The notes under the pieces were generated by a model. That model was not told the origin of the DNA. It saw only the letters and a list, made by a program, of their open reading frames with translations, and did no database searches. The position numbers were made by a program, and so were the translations under genes. Of a stretch of 64,000 bases of DNA, positions 63,939 to 64,000 are shown in pieces. This DNA comes from SIAQ01 sp963767835 (GTDB taxonomy: Bacteria > Planctomycetota > Planctomycetia > Gemmatales > Gemmataceae). Each line of letters opens with the position of its first letter. Position 1 is the first letter of the stretch. The DNA lies in NCBI GenBank assembly GCA_963767835.1, contig CAVYFY010000015.1, forward strand, positions 124,001 through 188,000, read 5' to 3'.

Positions 63939-64000
63939 ATGGCCGCCGATGATCTTGTTCTGGCGATGACCGGCGCCAGCGGGGCGCCGTATGGCGTTCG
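63939..64000 (+). CDS. ubiX: UbiX-like flavin prenyltransferase, start only
   Basis: The window ends after 20 residues: MAADDLVLAMTGASGAPYGV. GASGAPYG is the nucleotide-binding start of UbiX/Pad1, which prenylates FMN for UbiD decarboxylases. It lies 12 bases after the DedA stop. The remainder is outside the window. Confidence 0.85.
   Translation, partial: MAADDLVLAMTGASGAPYGV

Overview
The window is GC-rich chromosomal DNA from a member of the Planctomycetota, most likely Gemmataceae or a close relative. The support is a set of families typical of that phylum: a DUF1501 gene followed by a DUF1549/DUF1553 gene, a large secreted PVC-type heme-binding protein, an LExLExR-type surface protein with dockerin modules, DUF4058, DUF6263, Lpg1974-like outer-membrane proteins, and a secreted S9 peptidase. 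A lipid A pathway gene (waaA) and several beta-barrels show a Gram-negative envelope. No plasmid, phage or CRISPR array is visible.

Layout. 1-6 kb: C-terminus of a PtsI-like enzyme, a PD-(D/E)XK-like (DUF2887) protein, DUF6263, MscS, waaA. 6-9 kb: a thioredoxin-like protein and a broken nuclease-like gene. 9.2-13.5 kb: a plus-strand housekeeping run (thioesterase, MaoC, gltX, PfkB kinase, rph). 13.6-20.8 kb: S1/P1 nuclease, class III aminotransferase, aldehyde dehydrogenase, PrcB-like protein, beta-barrel, prs. 20.8-26.8 kb: metallopeptidase-like gene, csrA, UvrC-like nuclease, Lpg1974-like porin, hydrolase-phosphoribosyltransferase fusion, universal stress protein. 26.8-33.5 kb: DUF2752, cobL, sucC, a second DUF6263-like protein, a toxin-antitoxin-like pair, an MFS transporter. 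33.7-37.6 kb: a broken dockerin-bearing surface protein, an IS4/ISH3-type transposase and duplicated dockerin ends. 37.6-45.2 kb: S9 peptidase, tRNA-Leu, CmcI-like enzyme, GT39 transferase, DUF1501. 45.2-52.5 kb: a mosaic with DUF1549/1553, DUF4058 fragments, an ADP-ribosyltransferase-like pair, argG, and HNH and transposase remnants. 52.8-64 kb: terpene-cyclase-like c-type heme protein, MFS, methyltransferase, PVC heme protein, Gfo/Idh/MocA oxidoreductase, a DUF559 nuclease between inverted repeats, a sugar isomerase-like protein, DedA, start of ubiX.

Two things dominate beyond gene content. First, GC-rich palindromic repeats of several families fill intergenic spaces, and one family has entered two coding sequences in frame. 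The same family forms perfect 48-bp inverted repeats around a DUF559 endonuclease gene at 61.6-62.2 kb, and a shorter pair with the same layout, lacking the nuclease, sits inside the heme gene at 58.4 kb. This is the best candidate for an undescribed mobile system here.

Second, at least a dozen genes, including housekeeping ones such as sucC, carry single-base frameshifts, often in short homopolymers, and three carry in-frame TAA codons. This points to uncorrected consensus errors mixed with some genuine pseudogenes. Frameshifted genes are annotated here over their full rebuilt span.
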